A stretch of DNA of 57,753 nt, from positions 1 through 57,753 of the forward strand of contig DATFHX010000008.1 in assembly GCA_035247945.1 (NCBI GenBank), given 5' to 3'. The stretch comes from DATFHX01 sp035247945. Lineage in GTDB: Bacteria > Patescibacteriota > Saccharimonadia > Saccharimonadales > Saccharimonadaceae. Positions 24,823 through 33,318 of the stretch are shown one piece after another. Each line of letters starts with the position of its first letter. Positions within the stretch are counted from its first letter, which is position 1. The notes beneath the pieces were generated by a model that ran no database searches, was not told the DNA's origin, and worked only from the letters and a program-made list of their open reading frames with translations. The translations under genes and the position numbers were made by a program.

Positions 24823-25974
24823 TTACCAGCCACCAGGATCGCCCGTGTTCCCGGAGCCGCCGGTCGGGTTGACTGATGGCTCCGGAGCGGGTGTCGACCC
24901 ACGAGTGGGAGTTGATCCGCGGGGTGGGGACGTGTCCTTCGGAGGGGCGGGCGGCGTATACCGGCTTGGCGGGTTACCCGCTGCCGGCGACGACGCGTGC
25001 GGATCGGCAGTCTGCCGATCCGATCCGGTACCTCCGTACTTGCTGGAGCCTCCGTCGCCTGCACCACCGTTGCCGGGGATGAGGTGAGGGTTCTTGGGCG
25101 ACAGACCAGTCGGTGTCTCCTTCGGGGGACGCTGGTGGTCGGTCTCACCCTTAGGCAGGTCACCCTGTCCGTGAATCACCGGGTTTCCACAGCGCTTCAT
25201 GACATCGAGACTGTTCTTGTTCTCGAACGTGAAGCGCACTGAGTCGCGCTTGCCACCGACGCCCTTGTCGGCGTCGACGACACCGTGGTTCCCCTGCATG
25301 CCGGTATTGTAGCCGTCGGCAGGGGCGGTGGCGTCTTCGTCGACCTTGGCGTTCTTCAGTTCGTCTACGACGCTGTCGTAGACGGCCGCGCCCTTACGGG
25401 AGAGGCAGTCATTCTTTCCCTCGGGAAGGAGCGATTCGACTTTGCCGTCGACTTCGTTCGGGAGAACGATGTGGCCGACAAAGGCGAGGTACCGAGCGTC
25501 GTGTCCCAGAAGGGAGATGACGTCGGCGCTGTTCTTGATCCCATCCGAGGAGAAGTTGCCCTTCTCGTTCGGGTCGAACTTCTGAACGAAGTTCGCGGGA
25601 CACTCGCCGGCGATCGGGAGGCCCGTACCGACGAGGGTGCTGTTGTTCGACGAAGCGCTGGGTGAGGCGGAGGGGGTTGACGACGGAGAGGCTTCTCCGT
25701 GACATTCCTTGCTCCGCTCATCCAGCGCCTTGTGTACCTCGTTGAGCTTATCGGGGGAAATTCCCCACGACCTGAGCGCATCGTCGCGTTCGCGGCCGTG
25801 GAGTGTGTTGTCCGCCCGACTGATGGCGTTGGAGGTGTCTACCACCTTGTCGCACGCGACAGTGCCGACGTTGGCACCATTCGCAAGATTGAAGGGGTCG
25901 ACGTCCCGGCCTAGGCTGCAGGCGCTGAGGAGAAAGACTCCCCCCAGCGCGGCTGCGGCGAAGACTTTCTTCAC
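24823..25974 (-). CDS. Secreted lipoprotein with Pro/Gly/Ser-rich tail, GC-rich cassette
   Basis: 383 aa from a GTG with AAAGGAGG just upstream. Signal peptide II with lipobox LSAC (lipidated Cys19), a charged region with two Cys (VACDKV, KECHGE), a Ser/Pro linker, a mid-domain of about 170 residues with further Cys, and a low-complexity Pro/Gly/Ser/Thr tail. No enzyme motif recognised. Starts 11 bp downstream of the membrane gene at 25986, so they form an operon. The G+C is well above neighbours and the style (long P/G/S tails) recalls actinobacterial lipoproteins, which is only an impression. Confidence 0.75.
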   Translation of the reverse strand: MKKVFAAAALGGVFLLSACSLGRDVDPFNLANGANVGTVACDKVVDTSNAISRADNTLHGRERDDALRSWGISPDKLNEVHKALDERSKECHGEASPSSTPSASPSASSNNSTLVGTGLPIAGECPANFVQKFDPNEKGNFSSDGIKNSADVISLLGHDARYLAFVGHIVLPNEVDGKVESLLPEGKNDCLSRKGAAVYDSVVDELKNAKVDEDATAPADGYNTGMQGNHGVVDADKGVGGKRDSVRFTFENKNSLDVMKRCGNPVIHGQGDLPKGETDHQRPPKETPTGLSPKNPHLIPGNGGAGDGGSSKYGGTGSDRQTADPHASSPAAGNPPSRYTPPAPPKDTSPPRGSTPTRGSTPAPEPSVNPTGGSGNTGDPGGW

Positions 25975-25985
25975 TGTGCCTCCTT

Positions 25986-26468
25986 TTAGGCGTGCGCTCC
26001 CGACGTGTCCGAGGACTCCGAGGAGTCACCGGCCGCGGGCATGTGAGCGAGCTTCTTGTTCAGCCGCTTGGTCAGCCGCCGGTACGGGGTCGTGACAACC
26101 CAGGTCTGGAAGATGACGAACAGCAGCAGAAGCAGCGAGCTGAGCGAGCCGAGCGTGAGGTTCGCGATCCAGCTGAAGCCGAAGATCCCGAAGAACAGCG
26201 CGATGATGACGCAGGCCACCAGGACGAGGCCCTTCTTGTCGGCCTGCCACTGCTTCTTGAGGTACATGACGATGCCGATGACCATGGCGACCACGACCAG
26301 CGAGAAGATCAGGCCGATGAAGCCTCCGAAGAAGCCACCGACCACCTCCCAGCCGCGACCGAAGTCGAAGTCCTCGGTGTATGTGTTGTACCCACCGATC
26401 GTGGTGACGACGAGGATGTTCATGAGCGCCATGAGCAGCGCGGTGAGCCAGAACTGCGGACGAGACAT
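25986..26468 (-). CDS. Four-helix membrane protein, hypothetical, GC-rich cassette
   Basis: 160 aa from the ATG at 26468, which has GGAGAA upstream; the frame runs 34 codons further into a structured leader and I reject that extension. Four membrane segments (about residues 5-25, 43-68, 78-97 and 100-122) and an acidic Ser-rich tail. No family recognised. First gene of a two-gene operon with the lipoprotein. Confidence 0.68.
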   Translation of the reverse strand: MSRPQFWLTALLMALMNILVVTTIGGYNTYTEDFDFGRGWEVVGGFFGGFIGLIFSLVVVAMVIGIVMYLKKQWQADKKGLVLVACVIIALFFGIFGFSWIANLTLGSLSSLLLLLFVIFQTWVVTTPYRRLTKRLNKKLAHMPAAGDSSESSDTSGAHA

Positions 26469-26712
26469 GAGTGTTCTCCGTTTCGAGGATGGTAATGCGC
26501 GGGTGTGCTTGGATGTACTACGAGTACGTCGTTCGCAAGAAGATGCGAACGGCTGCAAGTGCAGCCACAAGAATATTCCTAGAGAATAGAATCATGGCTG
26601 CACTTGAGCATAAAATAAGCGTGTAATGATAGAGCCTGATTATTAAAGTCCCGAAGTAAAACTCGTATTTACTAACAGAGGAAATTTTAGCATAAAAACG
26701 AAGAAAAGTCAA
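26469..26712 (-). promoter_or_regulatory. Promoter and attenuator-like leader of the 25986/24823 operon
   Basis: On the minus strand TTGACT (26707-26712), 17-bp spacer and TAAAAT (26684-26689) form a good promoter, giving a 5' leader of about 210 nt. In it, 26596-26606 can pair with 26556-26566 (11 bp), or 26551-26557 can pair with 26560-26566 instead. A further 8-bp hairpin is at 26530-26551 and a small one near 26523. The competing stems look like a regulatory leader. Confidence 0.62.
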
Positions 26713-26745
26713 TCCACTGTAAAGAGTAGATAGGAGATGAGCCCC

Positions 26746-26774
26746 TTGATCTATGGAGGTTTTCTTGTTATAAT
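26746..26774 (+). promoter_or_regulatory. tRNA-Glu promoter
   Basis: TTGATC (26746-26751), 17-bp spacer, TATAAT (26769-26774), about 20 bp before the mature tRNA 5' end. Confidence 0.8.
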
Positions 26775-26794
26775 GGGCAAGTTATTCAAAACGA

Positions 26795-26869
26795 GGCCTC
26801 ATCGTCTAACGGTTAGGACACCAGGTTTTCATCCTGGCAATCGGAGTTCGATTCTCCGTGAGGTCACCA
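26795..26869 (+). tRNA. tRNA-Glu (anticodon UUC)
   Basis: Acceptor GGCCTCA/TGAGGTC (one G-U pair), anticodon stem CCAGG/CCTGG with loop TTTTCAT (anticodon TTC), T arm CGGAG-TTCGATT-CTCCG, encoded CCA. Its 3' half recurs at 51092-51135, and a leftward recombinase gene ends inside it. Confidence 0.95.
26826..26869 (+). repeat. attL-type repeat (tRNA-Glu 3' half)
   Basis: 44 bp matching 51092-51135 except at 26847 (T here, A there). The intact tRNA keeps the T-loop T. Confidence 0.9.
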
Positions 26870-28541
26870 TATTAGGATTTTCAAAACTTCCAATTCGAAA
26901 CAGCTCATTTACCCCTGGTAACTGGGCTGTTTTTTGTGTTCCACCGACTAAATCTTGGTAGTTTGGCATAGTGTTAAAGATAGCACCGAAAAAGGCGGCT
27001 TTTCGTAGTGGATTACTGAGGTGGAGGAGGATATCCGGCAGGTGTTCCACCAAGTATCGAGCGTATTGCAAAACGACCTTAATATCAACTGTCGTGACAG
27101 CTTCATCATCGCTATCGCCCAGCTCAACTATTTGCTTTTCTAAACTCACTACTTCCTCCTCCATGCGCTTTAAAACAGTTTCTGACGTCAGCATCTTCAT
27201 GCGGTCGATAACAGCTGATATTTGCGCCTCTAAGGCTTCACGGCGCTCTGCAAGCTTCTTGTCGTCTTGGGCGACCTGGGCTTGCTTCTCGTTCCATTTA
27301 GTCTCAATAGCTTCTAATAGCACGTCAAGCTTGTCAGGGCTGATTTGTAAGCGTTTTACCACATTTTCTATAGTCTGCTCAAACGCAGCCTTTGGTACAC
27401 GGAAGTAATGACCGTTTTTACTACAGTGATAGGCTGGGTAGTATTTGCCCATTTTGCCGCGTGAAGCGCTACCGAGTAATGTACTGCCACACTCTGGACA
27501 TGCAACAACCTTTTTATAAGGAAACTCTGGGTTGTGCATGTTTTTATTAACCAAGTAAGCAGGTGGTTGCTTACGATGGACGGTGACGTTGTTATCCGCA
27601 TCAATTTCAACCCAGAGTTTGCCACGGTTAGCTTTATTAAATAGCTCAGGCGATACAAGGCCATCAAACTGTGCTTTGACAGGTTCGTCGTGTGTCCATT
27701 TCTCTTTAATGACACCTGCATATATAAGCTTATGTGCGTAATGATTGACCATTTTGGCCGTCATTTGGCGGTTGCCTCTTTGCTGGATAATTTGCGTTTT
27801 GTCGTACTTGTCTCGGACGTATTGCATACGAGTACGGAAACCGAGCCGATTCAAATCATCGGCTATCTGCTGGTCTGTATAAATACCCTCGGCTCGCATT
27901 TCAAATAACCGCCTCATCAGCGGAGCCTCTTCATTTTGAGGCGTTAGCACAATACGCTTACCGTTCGGGGTATTTACTTTCTCGCCGACGTAACCATAAG
28001 GAGCTTGTCTCATCCAATAGCCAAGCTTGGTGTAATGTATCTCTGCACCAATCATGCGAGTCATAATATCGCGTAACTCATCTTTAGCGTGTTCTGCCTC
28101 TAAGATTTCACTCTTAAACGAAGGGCTGTAATTGCTCCAATAGTATTTAAATCCAGTATGCTCAAGGGTGTTCACTCTACGGCTGTCAATGATACCAAAA
28201 GTATCGATAAGAATAACACCGAGCGCATCTAGCTGATCTTTGAGCCTAATATATGCCTCTGCGCCCCCACGTGTAAAACGATCAATCGCTTTAATAAGAA
28301 CAAAGTCTATAGCTGGATTAGACTTGCAGCGATTAACAATTTCTTGCATCGGCTGTTCTTTATGAGATGCTGACTCAACCAAAATAATTGTATCGATGAT
28401 AGTAATGTTCTGGTTGTCTGCTAGATTCTGGCCACGTTGTCGCTGTTCTTCTGGTGAATCACCATCACGCTTTTGTTTACTCGAAGATACGCGAATAGCC
28501 AGCAGGCCATTACGCATTTGCTTGTTGTGCAGTGGCTGCAT
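26829..28541 (-). CDS. Large serine recombinase (element integrase)
   Basis: 570 aa. N-terminal resolvase domain with nucleophile in AIRVSSSKQ (about Ser19), then a recombinase domain (RQAPYGYVGEK), a zinc ribbon CPECGSTLLG...HCSKNGH, a coiled coil, and a C-terminal tail. It should catalyse integration and excision of this element at tRNA-Glu. The last 13 codons and the TGA stop are read antisense from the tRNA-Glu 3' half, so the target repeat supplies the C-terminus (MVTSRRIELRLPG). Because the same bases are in the attR repeat, the circular form should keep the reading frame. The upstream small gene overlaps its start by 32 bp. Confidence 0.93.
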   Translation of the reverse strand: MQPLHNKQMRNGLLAIRVSSSKQKRDGDSPEEQRQRGQNLADNQNITIIDTIILVESASHKEQPMQEIVNRCKSNPAIDFVLIKAIDRFTRGGAEAYIRLKDQLDALGVILIDTFGIIDSRRVNTLEHTGFKYYWSNYSPSFKSEILEAEHAKDELRDIMTRMIGAEIHYTKLGYWMRQAPYGYVGEKVNTPNGKRIVLTPQNEEAPLMRRLFEMRAEGIYTDQQIADDLNRLGFRTRMQYVRDKYDKTQIIQQRGNRQMTAKMVNHYAHKLIYAGVIKEKWTHDEPVKAQFDGLVSPELFNKANRGKLWVEIDADNNVTVHRKQPPAYLVNKNMHNPEFPYKKVVACPECGSTLLGSASRGKMGKYYPAYHCSKNGHYFRVPKAAFEQTIENVVKRLQISPDKLDVLLEAIETKWNEKQAQVAQDDKKLAERREALEAQISAVIDRMKMLTSETVLKRMEEEVVSLEKQIVELGDSDDEAVTTVDIKVVLQYARYLVEHLPDILLHLSNPLRKAAFFGAIFNTMPNYQDLVGGTQKTAQLPGVNELFRIGSFENPNMVTSRRIELRLPG

Positions 28542-28707
28542 TTGTATCCTCCAGAATTGTTACGAGATGCCGACCGTTACGTTGATCTTCGATAATTTTT
28601 TCTACTATAAGGTCAGCGACTAACTCAATACGCTGCTCAGTAGTAAAGCTAAATTGCTCAGCTGGTAGTTCTTGTATCTTGTTTTTACTGCCTTTTGGAC
28701 GTGACAT
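28510..28707 (-). CDS. Small protein coupled to the recombinase gene
   Basis: 65 aa, basic N-terminus (MSRPKGSKNK), then a charged helical stretch. GGAGGG lies just before the ATG. Its last 32 bp overlap the recombinase start, so the two are probably translationally coupled. A role as recombination directionality factor or accessory DNA-binding protein is possible but unsupported by a motif. Confidence 0.6.
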   Translation of the reverse strand: MSRPKGSKNKIQELPAEQFSFTTEQRIELVADLIVEKIIEDQRNGRHLVTILEDTNAATAQQANA

Positions 28708-28754
28708 ATACCCTCCGTTAGAGAGGTTGCCACGCTAATAATCCGACTAGTAGG

Positions 28755-28958
28755 TTATTTGTCCCAGGGGCGGCCTGGCTTTGGTCGTTCTTTGAGTTCT
28801 TTACTCACTAAATCTTTAAGATGTTTGTCGCCAGTTTGAGCGAGCAATTGCAATACAAGCTCACTAAGCGTCAGGCCGTTTTTCTTCGCTACAGCTTTTG
28901 CGCGTTCGCGTAGATCATCCGAAACTCGTATCTGCATACTAACTATCTTTCTGGACAT
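28755..28958 (-). CDS. Ribbon-helix-helix DNA-binding regulator
   Basis: 67 aa. IVSMQIRVSDDLRERAKAVA followed by GLTLSELVLQLL is a typical RHH (Arc/CopG, RelB/DinJ-like) strand-helix-helix. Such small dimers repress promoters or act as antitoxins; no toxin gene is adjacent, so regulator is more likely. TAAAAT (28967-28972, minus) ends 8 bp before the ATG. A 28-bp near-palindrome at 29087-29114 in the divergent intergenic region is a candidate operator. Confidence 0.75.
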   Translation of the reverse strand: MSRKIVSMQIRVSDDLRERAKAVAKKNGLTLSELVLQLLAQTGDKHLKDLVSKELKERPKPGRPWDK

Positions 28959-29086
28959 TTGTCCCTATTTTAACATGTAATGCTATTTACCTATAGCTAG
29001 CCGAATTATTAACGTCCAACCTCTATATAAATAGTAATACTAATTAAAATAAAAAGCAATACTTTTTATCTGTTACACTCTATAAA

Positions 29087-29119
29087 ATATACCGAATATC
29101 GATATGCGGTATATATAAT
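29087..29119. promoter_or_regulatory. Candidate operator overlapping a -10 box
   Basis: 28-bp palindrome with one mismatched pair (centre ATATCGATAT; arms ATACCG/CGGTAT), directly overlapping TATAAT at 29114-29119 that would serve the rightward 29215 gene. The rest of 28959-29214 is very AT-rich with no other gene seen. Confidence 0.6.
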
Positions 29120-29214
29120 CAAATAACCTCTGTAAGCTATTGCACTTTTTCTCTCTTTCTTATATATAAATATATAGAAAAGAAGTGGCAAGACAGTGAA
29201 CACGAGATAGTAGT

Positions 29215-30018
29215 ATGGCAGATAAACGATCAGCATTAAAACAAGGTCAAATAGACATATTAGAAGTCCTGTATAAATATAGGTTTGGTAGTCGTCAATT
29301 AATAGCAGATAGTCTAGATATAAAAGCTGGATCAAGTCTGTATGAGAAATTAAACGTCCTCATTAAGCACGGGTTGGTAGCGATGAGACAGGAAAAGCAA
29401 CTTAAGTTGCTTGGCGTACCAGCAGCGTATTTCCTAACATCTAAAGGACTCAAGACCCTACAGTCGCTCGACGGGCATGATTACATCACTGAGGCGACCA
29501 TAAAAGCAGGTTATCGCGACAAAATTCTGAAGCAAGCTACCGTTTCCCATAACCTAGACGTTTATCGCTACACTAATGTTCTAGGACATCAACACCCGGG
29601 ACTAAAGGTATATCTTCGCCGTGACATGAGCCGTTTCAGTTACTTTCCCGATAGCCCGCCTGACGCGTTTTTATCACTAAAGCTTGATGACATTCCGAAA
29701 CGCTTTTTCCTAGATTTCATACCAGATAACATGCTTCGTAGCGTACTCTATCGCTGTATTGCGAGCTACGCTGAATTCTTTGAGGAAGGCGGTTGGGATG
29801 TAACTAATAGCGAATTACCGAAGCTTCTCTTTGTGGCCGAAAAAGATGCAACTGCAAATCGTGTAAGGCGTACGGCTCGAGCTGCGCTAAGTCGTGTTGA
29901 TTCGGACTTAGAAGTTTATGTAACAACCATCAAGGAGCTACTTGATATGGATTCTACGGGCAAGATATGGACTGACATAAGCGAGCCTGATGAATTGTTG
30001 AGCCTTGCTGACATATAG
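29215..30018 (+). CDS. Replication-relaxation family protein (putative relaxase)
   Basis: 267 aa. N-terminal winged-helix region (QIDILEVLYKYRFGSRQLIA, then LNVLIKHGLV) and a C-terminal alpha/beta domain fit the replication-relaxation (Mob-like) family found on Gram-positive plasmids and conjugative elements. Likely job: recognise the transfer or replication origin and start DNA processing. No classical relaxase three-His motif is seen, so the assignment rests on overall resemblance. Starts about 90 bp after the -10 box next to the candidate operator. Confidence 0.65.
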   Translation: MADKRSALKQGQIDILEVLYKYRFGSRQLIADSLDIKAGSSLYEKLNVLIKHGLVAMRQEKQLKLLGVPAAYFLTSKGLKTLQSLDGHDYITEATIKAGYRDKILKQATVSHNLDVYRYTNVLGHQHPGLKVYLRRDMSRFSYFPDSPPDAFLSLKLDDIPKRFFLDFIPDNMLRSVLYRCIASYAEFFEEGGWDVTNSELPKLLFVAEKDATANRVRRTARAALSRVDSDLEVYVTTIKELLDMDSTGKIWTDISEPDELLSLADI

Positions 30019-30064
30019 TAAACCCCATCTCGTAACCTGCTCTTGCTTTAGCAAGGGCGGGTTG

Positions 30065-30087
30065 ACCTATTTTCAAAGAAAATAGGT
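30065..30087. terminator. Terminator hairpin
   Basis: ACCTATTTTC-AAA-GAAAATAGGT, perfect 10-bp stem, between the convergent 29215 and 30098 genes. A smaller CTTGC/GCAAG hairpin precedes it. Confidence 0.7.
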
Positions 30088-30097
30088 ATTAGAGCAC

Positions 30098-32347
30098 TTA
30101 AAGCGCTTGTAGCACCGAAAGCGTGTCGGTGATGATGCGACGAACATCCGTAGGGCCTACTGCGGCAGTGTCATAGCCACCGGGGTTCGCTTGATCGTGG
30201 TGAACTTCATGGGGTAATAATGTTCGTATTTTTGCTATTAACGTCTGTTTATTCTCGTATGGTTTGCCGCTCTCACTCAAAGTTTCAATAAATGTTTCGA
30301 GCGATTTATTCGCTTTGATGTCTTCTGCAAGAAGTGTGTAATACTTACGCTTCATAATGTTCTCGATGAGGTGGCGAACATTCTGCAAATGCCCGACGTT
30401 CAGCTGGGAGTCAGGGAGCTTAGCGTAATCCTCAAGTTCATTGAGCCTACGGTAGTATTCGTCCATAAATAGGCCATGAGTGCTTACGTCAAGTAGTGAA
30501 AGATCACTGGTGCTATTTGTGGGATTCCATTCAAGCATAAGGTTAGTAACATCGCTTCTAATATCACTAACAAGCATCCGTAGAAAATCCTTATCGTGCG
30601 TGAGCGTAATGAATTGGCAAGGGGTTATAGCACTCTCTCGGACTTGCCGGATGTATTTAACGGTGCTGTTGCGTCGATCAGAATCAAAACTTGATACAGG
30701 GTCGTCTAATACAACAACAAGATCACTACACTTCGGGTCGTTCATTACACTTGCGATAAAAAATGCAAAGCAGAGTGCTCGTCTATCACTCTCGCTCAAG
30801 GTATGTTTTGAAGTATGAGTGCTTACTCTCGACGTCGAGCCGATTCCTACTGCGTGCTCTTCGTCAAAAACAAGGGTAAATAGTTCATTGCGAGTTCTAC
30901 CCTTGTAGCTCAGGTTTTGTACTCGAAAATTTACGCCTAGCGCCGAGAGGCATTCATTAACAGTGGTCATACAATTTGTATAAACACTGGATGCATAGGT
31001 AGATTGTGCTTCTACCGCTGTATCAAGTTGCGGCTTAACCTCATCGTCATTTTTACGTTTTATATCTAAGTACTCATCGGCTTTTGCTTTCCATGGCTCG
31101 GAGTGTCGCTTTTTAGCAACCTCGTAGTCACGAATAGTGTCTTTTGTTGTTTTAATCTTTTCTGTTAGGTCACCCTCATATTGCTCATGGGTCTTCTTTA
31201 ATGCTGCAATTAAAATATCGCATTCGCTTTTGATCACCTCAAGAGCGGCAAAATCCACTGAATAAGCAAAGTCTTTTTTCTTTTCTATCTGCTCGCTGAA
31301 GGTAGTGACTGCGCTATTTATACGATCATCTGCGCCTTTTAAATCTACCGGGACATCAAGCTTAGTTAGCTCAATGATACCTTTGCGTAGCTTACTTACT
31401 GCGTCCCAACGTGAGAAAAACTGAGCCTGCGTAAAACGATTAGTCGCCATTGCATTATAGTTTTTGCTGAAGTATTCACTGTAGGCCTTAACGAGCTCGC
31501 CTGCGCCGCCGCTTTCCGTTGGCTGCGCACAGAACGGACATACATTTTTACTCTCGCTTAAGGTTAAGCCCTGACGCAAGAATTCCTTGGCGTCATTCTC
31601 GTTTGTGCCATCTACCATATTTTCGTGTACATGATTGGTGATCTTGGACACATCAATTGAGAGAGTTGCTTCAAGGGCGGCCTTTATCGACGCAGCGTCT
31701 AACTCTTTTAGGGCTTCGATCATGGTCGCAAGCTGACCCTTAATACTTTCTTGGTTCTTGTAAGCGTTTAGTTGCTTGGTTTGCCCATCGATGAGATCGT
31801 CGACCCCCTCAACAGCATCTACCTTTAAAAAATCTTCAAAACCGGGGTGATCGAATGGCTTGCTAGCATTATACTCGCGACTAGTCGTAGCGAGTGCCGT
31901 AGCGTTTTCGCGTTGCGTAGCCATAAGGTCAACGACTTGTTTCGCAAGTCGTACGCCCTCGCTACCAAGGATAAATGTTTCGATTTTCTTCTGGCCATCA
32001 TCTGTTATCTCTTCATCGGGTGAGAAGAAATTCTCATGGATATATCGCGTGTCAAAGATGCGAATATCTTCAAATGGTTTATCCCAACCGGCACTATTGA
32101 ATTTGTAGCTTACTCCGTCGATAACAAAGATGGCAAATTGTGGAGATGTCGAGCCAAAGGTCTTACGACCTTTGATGAAATCTGGGTTATTGGTCTGGAG
32201 GGAGCGAATGACCGCAGTAAAGGTACTCTTACCGTGTGTATTGCCAGCGTAGATGTGGGTATTTTTGTTGAACTGATATTGGGCACGACCACCGCCTGTT
32301 TTGGCTATTCTGCCAATGTTTTGAATGTTTTGGACTCGTTCAATCAT
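30098..32347 (-). CDS. Zinc-hook AAA_13 ATPase, RloC/PrrC-like
   Basis: 749 aa, the size of RloC. Variant Walker A AGNTHGKST (residues 34-42), zinc-hook CPFC (Cys269, Cys272) between coiled-coil arms, ABC signature LSESD (516-520), Walker B VVVLDDP (543-549), H-loop His583. The C-terminal domain holds an Arg-x3-Glu pair (657, 661) and HEVHHD (712-717), reminiscent of the PrrC/RloC anticodon-nuclease Arg-Glu-His set. RloC cuts tRNA when host restriction is compromised. It lies divergent from a restriction-modification operon, which fits that role; nuclease activity is inference. Confidence 0.78.
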   Translation of the reverse strand: MIERVQNIQNIGRIAKTGGGRAQYQFNKNTHIYAGNTHGKSTFTAVIRSLQTNNPDFIKGRKTFGSTSPQFAIFVIDGVSYKFNSAGWDKPFEDIRIFDTRYIHENFFSPDEEITDDGQKKIETFILGSEGVRLAKQVVDLMATQRENATALATTSREYNASKPFDHPGFEDFLKVDAVEGVDDLIDGQTKQLNAYKNQESIKGQLATMIEALKELDAASIKAALEATLSIDVSKITNHVHENMVDGTNENDAKEFLRQGLTLSESKNVCPFCAQPTESGGAGELVKAYSEYFSKNYNAMATNRFTQAQFFSRWDAVSKLRKGIIELTKLDVPVDLKGADDRINSAVTTFSEQIEKKKDFAYSVDFAALEVIKSECDILIAALKKTHEQYEGDLTEKIKTTKDTIRDYEVAKKRHSEPWKAKADEYLDIKRKNDDEVKPQLDTAVEAQSTYASSVYTNCMTTVNECLSALGVNFRVQNLSYKGRTRNELFTLVFDEEHAVGIGSTSRVSTHTSKHTLSESDRRALCFAFFIASVMNDPKCSDLVVVLDDPVSSFDSDRRNSTVKYIRQVRESAITPCQFITLTHDKDFLRMLVSDIRSDVTNLMLEWNPTNSTSDLSLLDVSTHGLFMDEYYRRLNELEDYAKLPDSQLNVGHLQNVRHLIENIMKRKYYTLLAEDIKANKSLETFIETLSESGKPYENKQTLIAKIRTLLPHEVHHDQANPGGYDTAAVGPTDVRRIITDTLSVLQAL

Positions 32348-32469
32348 TTGCTTACTATTTTAGCAATTTTATGGTGGAGTTTATAGGTAAGTCCCGAAAT
32401 ATACATCTACAATTTACATTTCGCTAAAGTTTACAAAAAACAGCATAAGCGGCTATAATAGTTTCAAGA

Positions 32470-33318
32470 ATGACAGCGGGGGTTCAATTAAAGCGTAGGA
32501 AGGGGGTAGCCGTGAAAGGCCAACCGTTCCTGAAATGGGCAGGTGGCAAGACTCAGCTTTTGCATGAGCTTATTTCCCGTATGCCAGCGTCCTATAACGT
32601 GTATTTCGAGCCATTTATCGGCGGCGGTGCGCTCTATTTTGCCGTTTCACCTAAAACAGCAGTTATTGCCGATATCAATGAAGACCTAGTGAACGTGTAT
32701 AATGTCGTTCGTGATCATCCAGAAGAGTTGCTAGAAGCCCTCTCTGCTTACGTTAATGAAAAAGATTTCTACTACGAAGTAAGAGCAAAAGATCAAAATA
32801 CGCTTACCCCTATAGATCGCGCAGCACGTCTCATCTACTTGAACCGTACCTGTTTTAACGGCCTTTATCGCGTAAACAAGAACGGACAATTTAATGTACC
32901 GTTTGCAAACTACAAAAATCCGAATATCATTCAGAGCGAAAAGATTATGGCCGCTAGCAATGCGCTCCATGATACTCAGGTATTTAATGCTAGCTTTGAA
33001 AAAGTTTTAGTCAATGCTAAGGCCGGAGACTTCATTTATCTCGACCCTCCTTACTATCCGAAGGACGTCTACTCTGACTTCAAACGCTATAACAAAGAGC
33101 AATTCTACAAAAACGACCACGAACGCTTGGCTGACCTGTATAATGAGCTTAGCGATAGGGGCTGTTATGTCATGCTATCCAACTCCGATACTCCCTTCAC
33201 CCGCGATCTCTATAAAAAATGGCGCGTAGATACAGTCTATGCAAAAAGAATGATAAATCGCGATGCATCAAAGCGTGGTGAGGTAACAGAGATTATCGTC
33301 ACCAACTATGACTACTAA
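32470..33318 (+). CDS. Dam-family adenine-N6 DNA methyltransferase (M1)
   Basis: 282 aa. Motif I PFLKWAGGKTQ near residue 20 and catalytic DPPY in FIYLDPPYYP make this a D12-class (Dam/DpnM) enzyme that methylates adenine, often in GATC-like sites. Start choice: TATAAT at 32454-32459 ends 10 bp before this ATG, as in other leaderless genes here; a GTG at 32512 with AGGAAGGGGG upstream is a good alternative. It overlaps the second methylase by 11 bp. It protects host DNA from the endonuclease at 34360. Confidence 0.92.
   Translation: MTAGVQLKRRKGVAVKGQPFLKWAGGKTQLLHELISRMPASYNVYFEPFIGGGALYFAVSPKTAVIADINEDLVNVYNVVRDHPEELLEALSAYVNEKDFYYEVRAKDQNTLTPIDRAARLIYLNRTCFNGLYRVNKNGQFNVPFANYKNPNIIQSEKIMAASNALHDTQVFNASFEKVLVNAKAGDFIYLDPPYYPKDVYSDFKRYNKEQFYKNDHERLADLYNELSDRGCYVMLSNSDTPFTRDLYKKWRVDTVYAKRMINRDASKRGEVTEIIVTNYDY

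Noticed and set aside
25992..26495. 167-codon plus-strand frame
   Set aside because: Shadow of the four-helix membrane protein; extremely charged and repetitive.
26469..26570. 34-codon N-terminal extension of the 25986 membrane protein
   Set aside because: It runs through the hairpin leader, would need a TTG start, and GGAGAA clearly marks the ATG at 26468.
28510..28958. Toxin-antitoxin pair made of the RHH protein and the 65-aa protein
   Set aside because: The 65-aa gene is separated by 47 bp, is coupled to the recombinase and shows no toxin motif.
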